Assembly: GCF_025141175.1 (NCBI RefSeq)
Contig: NZ_CP081155.1
Span: 1-64,000, forward strand
Direction of reading: 5' to 3'
From: Jannaschia sp. M317
GTDB taxonomy: Bacteria; Pseudomonadota; Alphaproteobacteria; Rhodobacterales; Rhodobacteraceae
Length of the DNA stretch: 64,000 bases
Shown here piece after piece: positions 28,287-37,032 of this stretch. The notes beneath the pieces are model-generated. The model was not told the origin of the DNA. It searched no databases and was given only the letters and a program-made list of their open reading frames with translations. How positions within the stretch are numbered: position 1 is the first letter of the stretch; each line of letters starts with the position of its first letter. Both the position numbers and the translations under genes were made by a program.

Positions 28287-29194
28287 GCCGCGGCCTCTAT
28301 CTCGGGGCCGTCATAGGTCGTGGAAACCTGCAACTCCCCCGCCGAGACCTGCGCGGCGGTGGCGTCGATCCTGGTCCGCAACCCCGCAGGAACCTCTGGC
28401 CCCATGGCCAGCCCCACGGCCCCCTCTGCCAGGCCAAGCCGCACGATCGACCCTGCGCCCCGGCCCGCACGCATGTCCTGCACGGCGCGCACGACCCCCA
28501 GGTCGATACGTGCCAGGGCCGAGGCGACAAACACCTCCGGCTCCGCCGCGCACCAATCGGTGACATTGCCGATCTGGCGCATGCCGGTCACGCGGCAGGC
28601 ACGGGTGGCCCCGTCGCGTGCGGCGTTGAGCATGGTGAACAACACATCCGCCCCGGCGTCCGCGATCCGCGTGGCCCAGGCCTCGGTGACGGTGCTGTCG
28701 TCCTGCGTTCCGCAGAAGCCGGTGATCAGACGCACATCCGGGTCGGCATGACGGACACCGGCGGCAAAAGCCGCGCGGCCCTTCAACCCCGGCACGACAC
28801 GGTGACCGGACAAGTGGCCGACGCAGCCGGTCTGCGTGTGCCGCGCCGCCAGCACACCGGCAAGAAAGGCCGATTGTTCCTGCAGGACGTCATAGCTGGC
28901 AAGGTTTGGAGCCGTGACCGCGCCCTGAACGACAGCAAAGGCACATTCCGCAAAGGCCTCGGCCACCGGTGGGGTCACAAGGTTGCCCTGCCCGCCCACA
29001 AAGACCACCCCATCCGAGCGTCCAGCCGCCGCCTTCAGCGCGCTGGTCATCGCGGCGGGATCATAGGGGATGCCGTCCACGATCTCGATCTCGCCAGCCG
29101 CGGGATCGGCTTGCATCCTTTCCGCCCCATCAAGGGCGGATTGGTTGAAGCCGCCGTCGCGCAGCGCCCCTACGAACAAGATTGAAATACGCAT
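28283..29194 (-). CDS. BMP-family periplasmic-binding-like protein without signal peptide
   Basis: The 303-residue protein matches the BMP/PnrA family of purine-nucleoside-type receptors: an N-terminal MRISILFVGALRDGGFNQSA strand with the D-x-G-x-N element, LASYDVLQEQSAFLAGVLAA, and NVTDWCAAEPEVFVASALARID. Family members are lipoproteins or secreted, but this one starts directly with the first strand and has neither signal peptide nor lipobox. It may be a cytoplasmic sensor or enzyme. It sits between tctC and the UraH-like gene, overlapping the latter. Confidence 0.78.
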   Translation of the reverse strand: MRISILFVGALRDGGFNQSALDGAERMQADPAAGEIEIVDGIPYDPAAMTSALKAAAGRSDGVVFVGGQGNLVTPPVAEAFAECAFAVVQGAVTAPNLASYDVLQEQSAFLAGVLAARHTQTGCVGHLSGHRVVPGLKGRAAFAAGVRHADPDVRLITGFCGTQDDSTVTEAWATRIADAGADVLFTMLNAARDGATRACRVTGMRQIGNVTDWCAAEPEVFVASALARIDLGVVRAVQDMRAGRGAGSIVRLGLAEGAVGLAMGPEVPAGLRTRIDATAAQVSAGELQVSTTYDGPEIEAAA

Positions 29195-29250
29195 CCGGTC
29201 TCTTTCTCATGATACGGCGGCGCACCGGGGCGCGCCGCCGTCAGGCTGGA

Positions 29251-30207
29251 TCAGCCGTTGACCTTGGCCGACAGGATCAGCGGTGCCCAGGTGGCGATGG
29301 CGTCTTCGACAAAGGTCGTGAACTCTGCGGATTCCATGGGCGTGTGGGCGATGCCGAACTGGGCCAGCTGCGCGATCACCGCGTCCAGCTGCATGATCTC
29401 GGCGACGGTATCGTTGATCGTCTCGACCATGGCCGGATCCATGCCTGCGGGCCCGGACAGACCGGTCCAGTTCTCGATCACGACATCATGGCCCAGCTCG
29501 CGGAAGGTCGGGATATCAGGGAACAGCGGCGAACGGGCAGGCGCGGCCAGGGCGATGGGCTGCGTCTCGCCCTCGGTGATCAGGTCCCGGTTCAACGCGA
29601 CCATGTCGTAATAGGCCTCCAGCACCCCGGCACGGAAATCCTGAATCGCGGGCGCGCTGCCCTGATAGGGGACGTGGATCTGCTCGATCCCGAGCGCCCC
29701 GTCGACGGCCTGGCCCAGGATATGGGTGATCGACCCGACCCCGGACGACCCATAGGTGATGCCCTCGCCCTTGGCCTGGTCGATATAAGCCTCGAGCGAG
29801 GTGATGCCCGAGTCGGGTTGCACGAACAGCGCGGGCGTCGAGGCGCCCAGATAGGCGATATGGGTGAAGTCGCCCATCGGGTCGTAGGGCAGATCCTCGA
29901 ACTGGGTGGGCGCGATGGTAAAGGGCGCGTTGTTGCCCAGGATCAGGGTTGTCCCGTCCGGGTCCTGATCGGCCACGAAGTCGGCCGCCACGGTACCGCC
30001 CGCGCCGGGGCGGTTGTCGACCACGGCCTTCTGGCCATACTCGCTCTCGAAATACTGGGCCAGGACGCGGGCGATCAGGTCGCTGGTCCCGCCGGGCGGG
30101 AAGGTGACGACGATGCGCACCGGCTCATCGGTCCATTTGCCCGGTTCGGCCAGGGCGGGCGTGGCCATCAGCAGGGCGGCCGTGCCGAAGGTGAGGATCT
30201 GTTTCAT
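29251..30207 (-). CDS. tctC: Tripartite tricarboxylate transporter receptor (TctC/Bug family)
   Basis: Periplasmic receptor, 318 residues, with a signal peptide (MKQILTFGTAALLMATPALA). It has the Bug-family features PVRIVVTFPPGGTSDLIAR, VVDNRPGAGG and YDPMGDFTHIAYLG. The ligand is probably a carboxylate; its place in an operon with urate-type genes suggests a ureide or urate-derived acid. It lies 32 bases after tctA. Confidence 0.9.
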   Translation of the reverse strand: MKQILTFGTAALLMATPALAEPGKWTDEPVRIVVTFPPGGTSDLIARVLAQYFESEYGQKAVVDNRPGAGGTVAADFVADQDPDGTTLILGNNAPFTIAPTQFEDLPYDPMGDFTHIAYLGASTPALFVQPDSGITSLEAYIDQAKGEGITYGSSGVGSITHILGQAVDGALGIEQIHVPYQGSAPAIQDFRAGVLEAYYDMVALNRDLITEGETQPIALAAPARSPLFPDIPTFRELGHDVVIENWTGLSGPAGMDPAMVETINDTVAEIMQLDAVIAQLAQFGIAHTPMESAEFTTFVEDAIATWAPLILSAKVNG

Positions 30208-30239
30208 TTCAGTAGGTCCTTGATTGGAGGTTTCGGAAG

Positions 30240-31757
30240 TCAGGTTTGAGAGGCAAGCAGTGCGCGGCGGCGGGCCCGCCTGCGGCGCAGCGCGGAAAAG
30301 ACGGCATAGGCCAGGATCAGCACCGTGATGGCGATCAGCGTCCCGCTGATCGGGCGGGTCAGGAAAACGGTGGCATCGCCCCGTGACAACAGCATCGCCC
30401 GGCGCAGCTGCTCCTCCATCATCGGGCCCAGGACGAAACCGATCAGAAAGGGGGCCGGCTCAAACCGGAACAGGCGCATCAGATAGCCCGCCCAGCCGAA
30501 GGCCAGGGTCAGCCAGATGTCGAAGACGTTGTTGTTGAGCGAATAGACGCCCACGCAGATCAGAACGATGATCGTCGGATACATGTAGCGGTAGGGGATC
30601 TTGAGCAGCCGCACCCACAGCCCGATCAGCGGAATGTTCAGCACCAGCAACAGAACATTCCCGATCAGGAAGCTGGCGACCAGCCCCCAGAACAGATCGG
30701 AATGTTCCACCAGCAGGCGCGGGCCGGGCACGATGCCGTACATCATCAGCGCCCCGATCACGAGGGCCATGGACGCGCTGCCGGGCACACCCAGGGTCAA
30801 CGTCGGGATGAAGGCGGTCTGCGTGGCGGAGTTGTTGGCCGCCTCGGGCACGGCGACGCCCTCGATCGCGCCCTTGCCGAAATTGGCGCGGTTGGGCGAG
30901 ATCTTCTTTTCGACCGCGTAGGCCACCGCCGAGGCGACGGTCTGCCCGGTGCCCGGCAGCGCCCCGAAGAAGCTGCCGATGCTGGCCCCGCGCATGATCG
31001 GGGCGAACATTGCCTTCCACTGGGCGCGGGTGGGGTAGAATTTGGCGTAGTCGATTTCATTCTGATGCGCGCCCTGGGCGTTGGCACGGATTGACACGAT
31101 CAGCTCACCCACCCCGAACAGGCCCATGGCCACGATCACCAGATGCACACCGTCGCGCATCTCCGGGATGCCCAGGGTGAAACGTTCGGCCCCGGTGGTG
31201 ATGTCGACGCCCACGGTGCCCAGCATCAGACCGGTGACGACCATGGCGATGCCTTTCAGGGGGCTGCCGTTCGACACCGCCGAGGCGGCGACCAGCCCCA
31301 GCAGGATGACCGCGAAATATTCCGTCGGCCCGAAATTCAGCGCCAGTTCTGCCAGACCCGGTGCCAGGACCGCCATGACCAGCATGCCCACGATGCCGCC
31401 CCCAAAGGACGCGATGGCGCTGGCGAAAAGCGCGATGCCCGCGCGGCCCTCGCGCGCCATGGGATAGCCGTCGATGCAGGTGATGGACGACGACGGCGTG
31501 CCGGGAATATTCATCAGGATCGAGGCGATGGACCCGCCGTATTCCGCGCCGTAGTAGACGCCCGCGATCATCACCAGGGCAGCCGTCGGCTCCAGGTAAA
31601 ACGTCAGCGGCAGGATCATCGAGATCGCCGCCATGGACCCGATCCCCGGCAGCACGCCGATGAAGGTGCCCAGGAACACGCCGACGAAGCAATAGAACAG
31701 GTTCGCCGGCTCCATCGCGACCAGCAACCCATTGCCGAAACCTGCAAGGATCTCCAT
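30240..31757 (-). CDS. tctA: Tripartite tricarboxylate transporter large permease TctA
   Basis: Membrane channel of the TTT importer, 505 residues with about ten to twelve hydrophobic segments. The conserved GVLPGIGSMAAISMILPLTF stretch near the N-terminus, SILMNIPGTPSS and the mirrored GALPGTGQTVASAVAYAVEK stretch in the second half are diagnostic. It begins 3 bases after tctB and works with TctB and TctC. Confidence 0.94.
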   Translation of the reverse strand: MEILAGFGNGLLVAMEPANLFYCFVGVFLGTFIGVLPGIGSMAAISMILPLTFYLEPTAALVMIAGVYYGAEYGGSIASILMNIPGTPSSSITCIDGYPMAREGRAGIALFASAIASFGGGIVGMLVMAVLAPGLAELALNFGPTEYFAVILLGLVAASAVSNGSPLKGIAMVVTGLMLGTVGVDITTGAERFTLGIPEMRDGVHLVIVAMGLFGVGELIVSIRANAQGAHQNEIDYAKFYPTRAQWKAMFAPIMRGASIGSFFGALPGTGQTVASAVAYAVEKKISPNRANFGKGAIEGVAVPEAANNSATQTAFIPTLTLGVPGSASMALVIGALMMYGIVPGPRLLVEHSDLFWGLVASFLIGNVLLLVLNIPLIGLWVRLLKIPYRYMYPTIIVLICVGVYSLNNNVFDIWLTLAFGWAGYLMRLFRFEPAPFLIGFVLGPMMEEQLRRAMLLSRGDATVFLTRPISGTLIAITVLILAYAVFSALRRRRARRRALLASQT

Positions 31758-31760
31758 CGC

Positions 31761-32249
31761 TCAGATCCCCCTGAAGGCGTCGAAAGGCAGGCCGATCACC
31801 CCGATGAACAGCCCCCAGCAGGCCACGCCCACCAATGCGGCCAGCGCCATCTTGCCGGGAAAGCGCAGGGACGGATCCGGCAGGCTGGCCGTGATCACCG
31901 TCAGAAAGACGCCGGGCACCAGACCGATCCGCCCCACCGTCAGCGCAAAGACCGCCAGGGCCGCGCCGATTGCCACGAAGGAAATCCAGTCCGGGCGTTC
32001 CGCATCCGACCGGTCACGCAGATCGGCGGCAATGACCGCCAGGGCCAGCAGCGCAAGGATGCCCCCCGTCAGCACCGGAAAGGCCCCGGTGCCAAGACGC
32101 CTGGGCGAACCGACGCCCAGGTCGACCCCACCCAGGATGAACACCAGGGCCAGCGCGAACAGCCCCACGCCACCCAAGGCCCCCAGATAGGCATGCGGCG
32201 GTCGGGCCGCCTCTTCGTTTCGGCGCAGGCGCAGCAGGAGCTGTCTCAT
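31761..32249 (-). CDS. tctB: Tripartite tricarboxylate transporter small permease TctB
   Basis: The 162-residue protein has four hydrophobic segments and the poorly conserved TctB outline (FILGGVDLGVGSPRRLGTGA, then paired helices at the end). Function is supported mainly by its position directly before tctA. The ATG overlaps the uraD stop by 4 bases. Confidence 0.85.
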   Translation of the reverse strand: MRQLLLRLRRNEEAARPPHAYLGALGGVGLFALALVFILGGVDLGVGSPRRLGTGAFPVLTGGILALLALAVIAADLRDRSDAERPDWISFVAIGAALAVFALTVGRIGLVPGVFLTVITASLPDPSLRFPGKMALAALVGVACWGLFIGVIGLPFDAFRGI

Positions 32250-32830
32250 GGGGCGTCGTCTCCTCTGATGGTGGCGGCGGACGCCGGAATGGCGCGGGCG
32301 GACCGGCCGCCGGTCAGCGCGGCAAGCCGCGCCTTCATGACCGAGGCGACCTCGTCCAGGGCGCGGGCCAGCTCCTCCTCCGGGTCAGCGTTCAAACGCT
32401 GCTCGAACGCTGTCAGAACGCTGGCCAGATCGGTCTGCGCATGGAGCGCGATGACAAAGGGATAGCCGTGGCGGCGCAGGTAGCGGCGGTTCAGATCCGT
32501 CAGCCGCGTCGCCAGAGCCGTATCGGGATCCAGCAGGCGCAAGCGTCCCTGTTCCCGCTGCGACGCCTGCGTCATCTCTGTGGGGTGGGGCGGCGATAGT
32601 TCCGGATGCGCGCAGAGCAGTTGCACGGCGTCTTCATGGCTCAACGCCCGCACCGCCGTCTCCAACCAGGTGGCCAGATCCGCCGCATCGCGGAATGGCC
32701 GCGCGGCGGCCGCACGATGCGCCAACCAGGCCGACCGCTCGACGATCCGATCCATCATCGCCGCCGCCTGGGTGTCCGTGGCGCGGTTCAACGTATCGAT
32801 CGAAAAGCTGAGCGGTGCTCTGTCCTGCAT
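32246..32830 (-). CDS. uraD: 2-oxo-4-hydroxy-4-carboxy-5-ureidoimidazoline (OHCU) decarboxylase
   Basis: Converts OHCU to S-allantoin, the last step of urate to allantoin conversion. The 194-residue protein carries the catalytic His75 in CAHPELSPP and Glu93 in the SQREQ motif, plus GYPFVIAL, all in their family positions, so it looks active. The frame extends upstream to a point inside the divergent promoter, but MQDRAPLSFSIDTLN with a GGGGGATC site fits the family start. First gene of the operon, divergent from a LysR gene. No urate oxidase or allantoinase is in the window. Confidence 0.88.
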   Translation of the reverse strand: MQDRAPLSFSIDTLNRATDTQAAAMMDRIVERSAWLAHRAAAARPFRDAADLATWLETAVRALSHEDAVQLLCAHPELSPPHPTEMTQASQREQGRLRLLDPDTALATRLTDLNRRYLRRHGYPFVIALHAQTDLASVLTAFEQRLNADPEEELARALDEVASVMKARLAALTGGRSARAIPASAATIRGDDAP

Positions 32831-32940
32831 CTGATCCCCCGGATGTCGGATCAAACCTAGAACCGGGTTGTCGTTGCCATCTATTACAAAAAAATCCATT
32901 CTGCATTCTCAAAACGGCAACGCTAGGCACCCGAGATCCC
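32831..32940. promoter_or_regulatory. Divergent promoter region between uraD and lysR
   Basis: This 110-bp gap between divergent genes is A/T-richer than its surroundings. It holds GTTGCC (32872-32877) and GGCAAC (32916-32921) as inverted 6-mers, and a direct pair ATTCT-GC-ATTCT. It is where a LysR protein would be expected to bind and control both directions, but no certain site can be named. Confidence 0.45.
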
Positions 32941-33915
32941 ATGGCACTGCATATCCTGCCCCGCACCCTGACCTACCTGGAGGCGGTTGCGCGCATCGGC
33001 TCCGTCCAGGGGGCGTCACGGACGCTTGGCATCGCGGCCTCGGCCATCGACCGACAGATCATCGCGTTGGAAGACGCCTGCCAAACCCCTCTGTTCGAAC
33101 GACATCCACGCGGTATGCGCCTGACCTCCGCAGGGGAGGCGGTGGTTCTGCTGGCGCGACGGTGGCGCGCAGATGAAGACCGGTTGGAAGAGAATTTGCG
33201 CGCCATGCGCGGAGAGCAATTCGGCACCGTCCGCCTGGCCGCGATGGACAGCCTCGCCAACTCGATCCTGCCGGATTTCGTCACGATCTTTTCGGGGCGC
33301 TATCAGCGGATTCGCTTCGCAATAGACATCATGACGCCAAAAGAGGCAGCGCGCGAACTCGAGATCGGCAGCATCGACCTCGCGCTCGCCTTCAACCTGC
33401 CCCCCGACAAGGCGCGCCATGTCCTGTGGTCCGCCCCCCTGCCCTTCGGCTGCGTCGTCGGGCGCGGCCATCCGCTCTGGGGACAAGCGGGCACGACGCT
33501 CAGCGAGGCCGCAAAGCACCCGCTGGCCGCGCAAAGCAGGGTCTTGCCGGTGCGCGAATACCTCGACAAACGCTATGGCTGGCTGTTCGACCAGGCCGAG
33601 CCGGCGCTGGTCACCAATTCGCTTCAATTCCTGAAACAGGCGCTGATCTCGGGCGACTATCTGGCGATCACCTCTCAGCTTGATGCCCTGCGGGAGTTGG
33701 AAACCGGAAGCCTGAGCTTCGTTCCCCTGACCGATCAGGGCCTGCGTCCCCAAACCATCAACATCGCAGTCGACGCCCGCCGCAGCCTGCCCCGCGCCGC
33801 CCGCCTGGTGGGCGAGGCCCTGTCGGAGATGATCCCCGCAAGGCTGACCGCCCTGGAAGGGGACAAGCCGGGCAACGACCAATCAGGCTATCAGACCGAA
33901 ACCTTGCACCCGTGA
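32941..33915 (+). CDS. LysR-family transcriptional regulator
   Basis: The 324-residue protein has the N-terminal winged helix (RTLTYLEAVARIGSVQGASRTLGIAASAIDRQI) and a LysR substrate domain (GTVRLAAMDSLANSILPDFV onward). It diverges from uraD, the normal placement for an activator of that operon, with the imported compound or an intermediate as likely co-inducer. The frame stays open upstream, but MALHILPRTL is the family-like start. Confidence 0.87.
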   Translation: MALHILPRTLTYLEAVARIGSVQGASRTLGIAASAIDRQIIALEDACQTPLFERHPRGMRLTSAGEAVVLLARRWRADEDRLEENLRAMRGEQFGTVRLAAMDSLANSILPDFVTIFSGRYQRIRFAIDIMTPKEAARELEIGSIDLALAFNLPPDKARHVLWSAPLPFGCVVGRGHPLWGQAGTTLSEAAKHPLAAQSRVLPVREYLDKRYGWLFDQAEPALVTNSLQFLKQALISGDYLAITSQLDALRELETGSLSFVPLTDQGLRPQTINIAVDARRSLPRAARLVGEALSEMIPARLTALEGDKPGNDQSGYQTETLHP

Positions 33916-34022
33916 CGCCGCATTGTGTCGTGCGTCGCCTGTGGTCCGGGCGCGGGGCAATGCATGCCGCGGTGCCCCGTTCGTGGCGTGACCCTGTCGG
34001 CAGGGCGGGCTAACCTGATGCA

Positions 34023-34979
34023 ATGACTGACCTCCTGTCCGCAAAACCCTGCTGCACGCCCCCGCGCGCCGCCCCGCCCCTGACAAAAGGTGAAATCGCG
34101 GTCGACCCCGCGGCGGCGCGGGTCCTGAAGGACGCCGCCGCCCCTGTTCCCGGCGGTCGCGGTCTGCTGGGCACGCACGACGCGCAGATCGCCGACGACG
34201 GAGAGTCGCCCCTGCGAACTACCCGGATTTCGCCGTTCCGAATGGGGCGCAACAGCGTGACAAACGCTGAGTTCGCGGATTTCGTCGCGGCCACCGACTA
34301 CATCACAGAGGCCGAGCGCTTCGGCTGGTCCTTCGTTTTCTGGGCCCAGGTGCCCCGGTCGGTTGGTCCGACACAGGGGATCGTCGGCACCGAATGGTGG
34401 CGACGCGTGGATCGGGCAAATTGGCGCGATATCAATGGCCCCGACACGATGGACGCAGCCTGGCATCCGGATCATCCGGTCGTGCAGGTGTCCTGGAACG
34501 ACGCGCAGGCCTATGCGAAATGGGCGGGCGGCAGATTGCCGACCGAGGCCGAGTGGGAACATGCCGCGCGGGGCGGGCTGCGCGACGTCCGCTTCCCCTG
34601 GGGCAACGCGGAGCCGAACGAGACCGACCACACACCCTGCAACATCTGGCAGGGGCGTTTTCCGGAGACCAACACAGCCGCGGACGGCTATCTGACAACC
34701 GCCCCTGCAGGCAGCTTTTCGGCCAATGGGTACGGCTTGTTCAACATGGTGGGGAACGTCTGGGAATGGACTGCGGACCCCTTTCGCATCGCCTCGCTCA
34801 AGAAACAGGTGAAAGAACGCCTGGCGGGCATGAAGGGCTACAAACTGTCCAAGGGCGGCTCGTTCCTGTGTCACGCGTCCTACTGCTACCGCTACAGGAT
34901 CGCCGCCCGTTCCGGCACGTCACCGGACAGCGCGACACCGCATCAAGGGTTCCGGGTGATCTGGCCGCAGGAACGCTGA
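34023..34979 (+). CDS. Formylglycine-generating enzyme (SUMF1 family)
   Basis: Oxidises a cysteine in type I sulfatases to the catalytic formylglycine. The 318-residue protein covers the whole SUMF1 domain (TNAEFADFV, HPVVQVSWNDAQAYAKWAGG, RLPTEAEWEHAARGG, NVWEWTAD) and keeps both active-site cysteines in GGSFLCHASYCYRYR, Cys283 and Cys288, so it looks like a true copper-dependent enzyme rather than a related protein that lacks them. No sulfatase gene is in the window. Start ATG 34023 has only a weak ribosome-binding site. Confidence 0.87.
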   Translation: MTDLLSAKPCCTPPRAAPPLTKGEIAVDPAAARVLKDAAAPVPGGRGLLGTHDAQIADDGESPLRTTRISPFRMGRNSVTNAEFADFVAATDYITEAERFGWSFVFWAQVPRSVGPTQGIVGTEWWRRVDRANWRDINGPDTMDAAWHPDHPVVQVSWNDAQAYAKWAGGRLPTEAEWEHAARGGLRDVRFPWGNAEPNETDHTPCNIWQGRFPETNTAADGYLTTAPAGSFSANGYGLFNMVGNVWEWTADPFRIASLKKQVKERLAGMKGYKLSKGGSFLCHASYCYRYRIAARSGTSPDSATPHQGFRVIWPQER

Positions 34980-35311
34980 TCCCTGGCATCGACCGCACGC
35001 CCCCTTTGGCAGGTTCTTCCGGGTCGTGGAACAATCAGCAGGACCATCAATTGAAGACCGCGCCGTGTCTTGGCCTGCCCGTGCAACAAGTTCAGCGCCA
35101 AAGTCGGATGGCTCTACTCCGCGCCCTTCGCAACTGCAGGCCGAAAGCCCCACCGATCACGGAGCGCGGGCGGCGGGCCGTCTTGTGACCCTGTTTGGGA
35201 GGAACGCGCGGTGTTCACCGGAAGCAAAAGCCCGTCACAGTCTGCAAGTCTGCAAGGCCCCTTAAAATTAGGCCTATCGGGTTCCCTTACCATATCTGGA
35301 AGTGAATACGG
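34980..35311. other. 332-bp intergenic region after the formylglycine-generating enzyme
   Basis: No gene is supported. The only structure noted is AGGCC-N11-GGCCT near 35260, downstream of the minus-strand tRNA-Thr, which may help end its transcript. Short open frames here show no family features. Confidence 0.5.
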
Positions 35312-35384
35312 TGCCGCTGAAGGGACTCGAACCCCCGACCCCATCATTACGAATGACGTGCTCTACCAGCTGAGCTACAGCGGC
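35312..35384 (-). tRNA. tRNA-Thr (anticodon CGT)
   Basis: On the minus strand a full cloverleaf can be folded: acceptor GCCGCTG pairing with CAGCGGC, D-arm GCTC..GAGC, anticodon stem around loop TTCGTAA with anticodon CGT, and T-arm with GGTTCGAGTCC. Length 73 with discriminator A; the CCA end is not encoded (CCG follows). It reads ACG threonine codons. Confidence 0.95.
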
Positions 35385-35439
35385 TCCGTGGGCGGCTCTC
35401 TAGCAGGGGTCCGGGGCCGTTTCCAGCCCCGAATTTTGC

Positions 35440-37023
35440 TTAGTTTCGTGACGCGGCAGACGGCGTCTCTTCGGGCACATCGCCGTTACCCGGTGCCTCT
35501 CCGACCGGGATCACGACCGGCTCGGACACGTCGCGGGTCGTGCCCACGACCTCGGGATCGACCACGGTGTTCACCGGCTCGGCCACGGGGGGGTGGGTCA
35601 CCTCGGGTGTCACGACCGGCAGGTCATCCGCGGGGGTGTCAGTCGGGCCACCGACCAGCAGCGGCAACATGTCGGACGGCAAGGCGCTGGTGGCGGCTGC
35701 GGCGTTGGCCGGTTCTGTCCAACTGAGGCTGTCGAAGGCCTCGCAAGAGGTACAGACCGGCACCCAGGCCGAATGCACGGTGCCGCAATTCTCGCAGACC
35801 CACTGAGGCCCGCGCGACGCGCCCAGCGCCTTGGCAAGCCAACCGCGCACCACCGCCTCCGAGGCACCTTCGCCCCGTTCGATCGCCGCCATCATCGACA
35901 GGACGCGCGCCGTGGGTCGGGTCTCGTACAGGGTGCCCAGCGCCCGCCGCGCAGCCGGGAAATCCTCGGCCGCCAGATGCAGCTCTGTCTCAAGCATCTT
36001 GGTCTCGGGCGATCCGGGCACGATCTTGAGCAGGGCCTGAAAGCGGCGCAAGCGGGCCTCGGGCGTCTCGTCAGGTTCGATTTCGGCGAAAACTGCGGCC
36101 AGATCGGGATGCTGGGTTTTCTGCCACGCGGCCTTGATGACCTTGGCCGCGCGCTTCTTCTCGCCGCTTTCGATCAACATTCGGGCCGCCAGGACCGCAG
36201 CGGGCACCAGTTCGGGCGACAGGCGGTTTGCCTCCAAGGCCTCGTGCCGGGCCTTGTCGCCCGCCCCCTTGGCCACTTGCGCGCGGGCATCGGCCAGCGA
36301 CAGCACCGCCTCGCGACGCTTGTAGACATCCTTGGGCAAGCCGCCGGATTTCAGCTTGGCGGTCAGGACCTTGCGCGCGCCGTCCCAGTTTTCGTCGCGG
36401 GCCTGCAGGCGCAACAGAACGTCCTGAACCTCGACATGTTTCGGTTTGATGGCAAAGGCCTTCTCCGCCAGTTTCATGGCAGTGTCGGTATCGCCCTCTT
36501 CCAGCTTCTGGCGCATCAATCCCCGCACGCCGACGAACCGGGTGCGGTCGTGTTTGACCAGCGTTTTCCAGGCCTCCGTGGCGCGCGCCTTGTCGCCCGC
36601 CGCTTCGGCAGCCTGGGCCACGACAAGGGTCGTCACCTCGGGTTGTTGCAGGTATTTTTCGGCTTTCTGCGCCTTGGACGCCGCCTCGCGGGAGTCCCCG
36701 GACGCCAGCGCGACCAGAGCATCGGACAGCGCCTGATACCCCTTCCGCTCGCGATTGCGTTCGAAATAGCGGCCAATGGCCGTGTCGTCACCGTTGATGA
36801 AATGCAGCACCGCAATCAACAGGCCCGCCAGCTTGAACAGCACATAAAGCGCCAGCATCAGCAGCAGCGCCCCCAGCAGGACCATCAAGGGCGACAGGAC
36901 CATTTCCTGGCCGGAGAAGCGGACGATAACCTCGCCCGACATGGCCAACAGGGCCTGGACCCCAAAGGCCAGCGCCACGACCATGGCGACAAACAGGAGG
37001 ATCTTGAAAAGCGACCAAAGCAT
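35440..37023 (-). CDS. hemY: HemY-like TPR membrane protein with C-terminal zinc ribbon
   Basis: The 527-residue protein has the HemY N-terminal domain with two membrane segments (MLWSLFKILLFVAMVVALAF; LSPLMVLLGALLLMLALYVL) followed by TPR repeats. It is kept with the heme genes in proteobacteria, though its biochemical role is not settled. Near residues 411-432 is a CxxC-N13-CxxC zinc ribbon (VCENCG, VCTSCE), then a Pro/Val-rich tail. It begins 9 bases after the Mic60-like gene and is third in a hemD - Mic60-like - hemY operon. Confidence 0.85.
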   Translation of the reverse strand: MLWSLFKILLFVAMVVALAFGVQALLAMSGEVIVRFSGQEMVLSPLMVLLGALLLMLALYVLFKLAGLLIAVLHFINGDDTAIGRYFERNRERKGYQALSDALVALASGDSREAASKAQKAEKYLQQPEVTTLVVAQAAEAAGDKARATEAWKTLVKHDRTRFVGVRGLMRQKLEEGDTDTAMKLAEKAFAIKPKHVEVQDVLLRLQARDENWDGARKVLTAKLKSGGLPKDVYKRREAVLSLADARAQVAKGAGDKARHEALEANRLSPELVPAAVLAARMLIESGEKKRAAKVIKAAWQKTQHPDLAAVFAEIEPDETPEARLRRFQALLKIVPGSPETKMLETELHLAAEDFPAARRALGTLYETRPTARVLSMMAAIERGEGASEAVVRGWLAKALGASRGPQWVCENCGTVHSAWVPVCTSCEAFDSLSWTEPANAAAATSALPSDMLPLLVGGPTDTPADDLPVVTPEVTHPPVAEPVNTVVDPEVVGTTRDVSEPVVIPVGEAPGNGDVPEETPSAASRN

Positions 37024-37032
37024 TGCGGATCC

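Noticed and set aside
22000..34000. Interpretation of the catabolic region as a mobile island
   Set aside because: No integrase, transposase, tRNA junction or flanking direct repeat is seen, and base composition looks like the neighbours by eye.
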